Source: JBMYXZ01 sp049608925 (GTDB lineage Bacteria; Pseudomonadota; Alphaproteobacteria; JAGOMX01). From it: a stretch of DNA of 13,625 nt. The notes beneath the pieces are model-generated. The model made no database searches. It was not told the origin of the DNA and saw only the letters and a list, made by a program, of their open reading frames with translations. Numbering within the stretch: the stretch's first letter is position 1; each line of letters begins with the position of its first letter. Positions 13,260 through 13,625 of the stretch are shown piece after piece. The DNA lies in assembly GCA_049608925.1 (NCBI GenBank), contig JBMYXZ010000033.1, positions 1-13,625 on the forward strand, written 5' to 3'. A program made the translations under genes and the position numbers.

Positions 13260-13625
13260 ATAAGTGTTCGGGATAAATAGGGGTGATGAGCTGCCAGCAT
13301 ATATCAACCATGGGGTTCGGGATATTATTAGGATGCATGATTTCATTAGATGAAGCTTGGGCCAGAGCTCTAAAGCTCTCCCCCATTCCCCCACACTCCG
13401 ACTTTCCGCGGCTTGACCGCGGAATCCATTTTTTTTGCAATTTTTCAGTATTTTATGTAGTTATCAAATCTTGATAACTATATGTTTTCTCCAGTCCGCC
13501 GAATTCCTTAGAGATTCTAATTCATGAATAGACTTGATGTGATGGGACTCAGGACGGTACTGGACGCCAACTAAATAATTAAAATAAAACAATTAAATGG
13601 ATTCCGCGGTCAAGCCGCGGAAAGT
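13260..13625. repeat. Composite palindromic repeat, copy 3 (truncated by window end)
   Basis: Stem-loops at 13404-13424 and 13602-13622 face each other across a 177-bp core aligned with that of copy 2. The left arm carries CCCCACACTCCGAC right before the first stem-loop. Further out, at 13260-13278, it has ATAAGTGTTCGGGATAAAT, the reverse complement form of the 24-nt outer motif; a second, looser copy is at 13315-13330. The core holds a strong inverted repeat, TAGTTATCAA-ATC-TTGATAACTA (13458-13480), extendable to 13 bp with one G-U pair (13455-13483). The right arm leaves the window just after its stem-loop. Confidence 0.85.
13404..13433 (+). terminator. Repeat stem-loop with T tract (terminator-like)
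   Basis: TTCCGCGG-CTTGA-CCGCGGAA (13404-13424) is followed by TCCATTTTTTTT on the plus strand. The layout is that of an intrinsic terminator, but no plus-strand gene lies immediately upstream, so any role is uncertain. Confidence 0.3.

Larger units (their letters stand above)
13082..13625. other. Gene-free interval at the right end
   Basis: No convincing gene is seen. The interval holds the upstream region of the antitoxin-like gene (to about 13150), a non-repetitive AT-rich stretch, two copies of the GTTCGGGATA outer motif (13260-13278 and 13315-13330), and composite repeat copy 3. Short open frames here are made of repeat sequence. Confidence 0.7.

Noticed and set aside
13183..13474. Overlapping open frames on both strands (85 and 63 codons) with PRLDRGIHFF / WIPRSSRG peptides
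   Set aside because: These peptides are translations of the palindromic repeat. No start signals and no family resemblance; I also checked them as a possible missing toxin and saw no RelE-like features.
1..13625. CRISPR array
   Set aside because: The stem-loop repeats are far apart, inverted relative to each other, and separated by homologous core, not by unique spacers of even length; no cas genes are present.

Overview
The window reads as a chromosomal segment of an alphaproteobacterium of moderate GC. Three things point there: the seven-gene minus-strand cluster pepA-holC-ndk-DUF2066-CDP-alcohol phosphatidyltransferase-AI-2E permease-hdaA, the alphaproteobacteria-specific envelope protein EipB (DUF1849) divergent from it, and the GroEL sequence. 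The intergenic repeats, whose stem-loop translates as PRLDRGIH-like peptides, recall repeats I associate with alphaproteobacteria, including host-associated lineages. I cannot name the genus from the sequence alone.

Layout. 1-172: truncated copy of a composite palindromic repeat. 173-1153 (-): membrane-anchored alpha/beta hydrolase whose nucleophile position is Cys instead of Ser. 1154-1357: divergent control region with a heat-shock-like promoter and a degenerate CIRCE-like site. 1358-3349 (+): groES-groEL, closed by a strong intrinsic terminator. 3452-4284 (+): two small secreted or membrane proteins of unknown function that look like diverged relatives of each other. 4285-4951: no convincing gene; it holds a full copy of the composite repeat (two inverted stem-loops around a structured core), an extra hairpin cassette and an inverted arm fragment. 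4952-6136 (+): Bcr/CflA-type drug efflux MFS protein, whose 3' end overlaps the converging hdaA by 33 bp. 6104-11909 (-): the tightly packed seven-gene cluster. 12004-12771 (+): eipB. 12776-13081 (-): a HigA/COG3636-type antitoxin-like regulator with no toxin beside it, preceded by a palindromic operator candidate. 13082-13625: no convincing gene; a third repeat copy runs off the window end.

How the genes work together. GroES and GroEL form the chaperonin. The minus-strand cluster mixes DNA replication (HolC, the chi subunit of the Pol III clamp loader; HdaA, the DnaA-inactivating ATPase), nucleotide supply (Ndk), peptide turnover (PepA), phospholipid head-group chemistry and membrane proteins. 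Short gaps and overlaps suggest co-transcription and translational coupling. The most unusual material is the repeat family: three related copies share arms, a 24-nt outer motif and a core with inverted repeats. Two independent hairpin types are attached to the same 14-nt flank.
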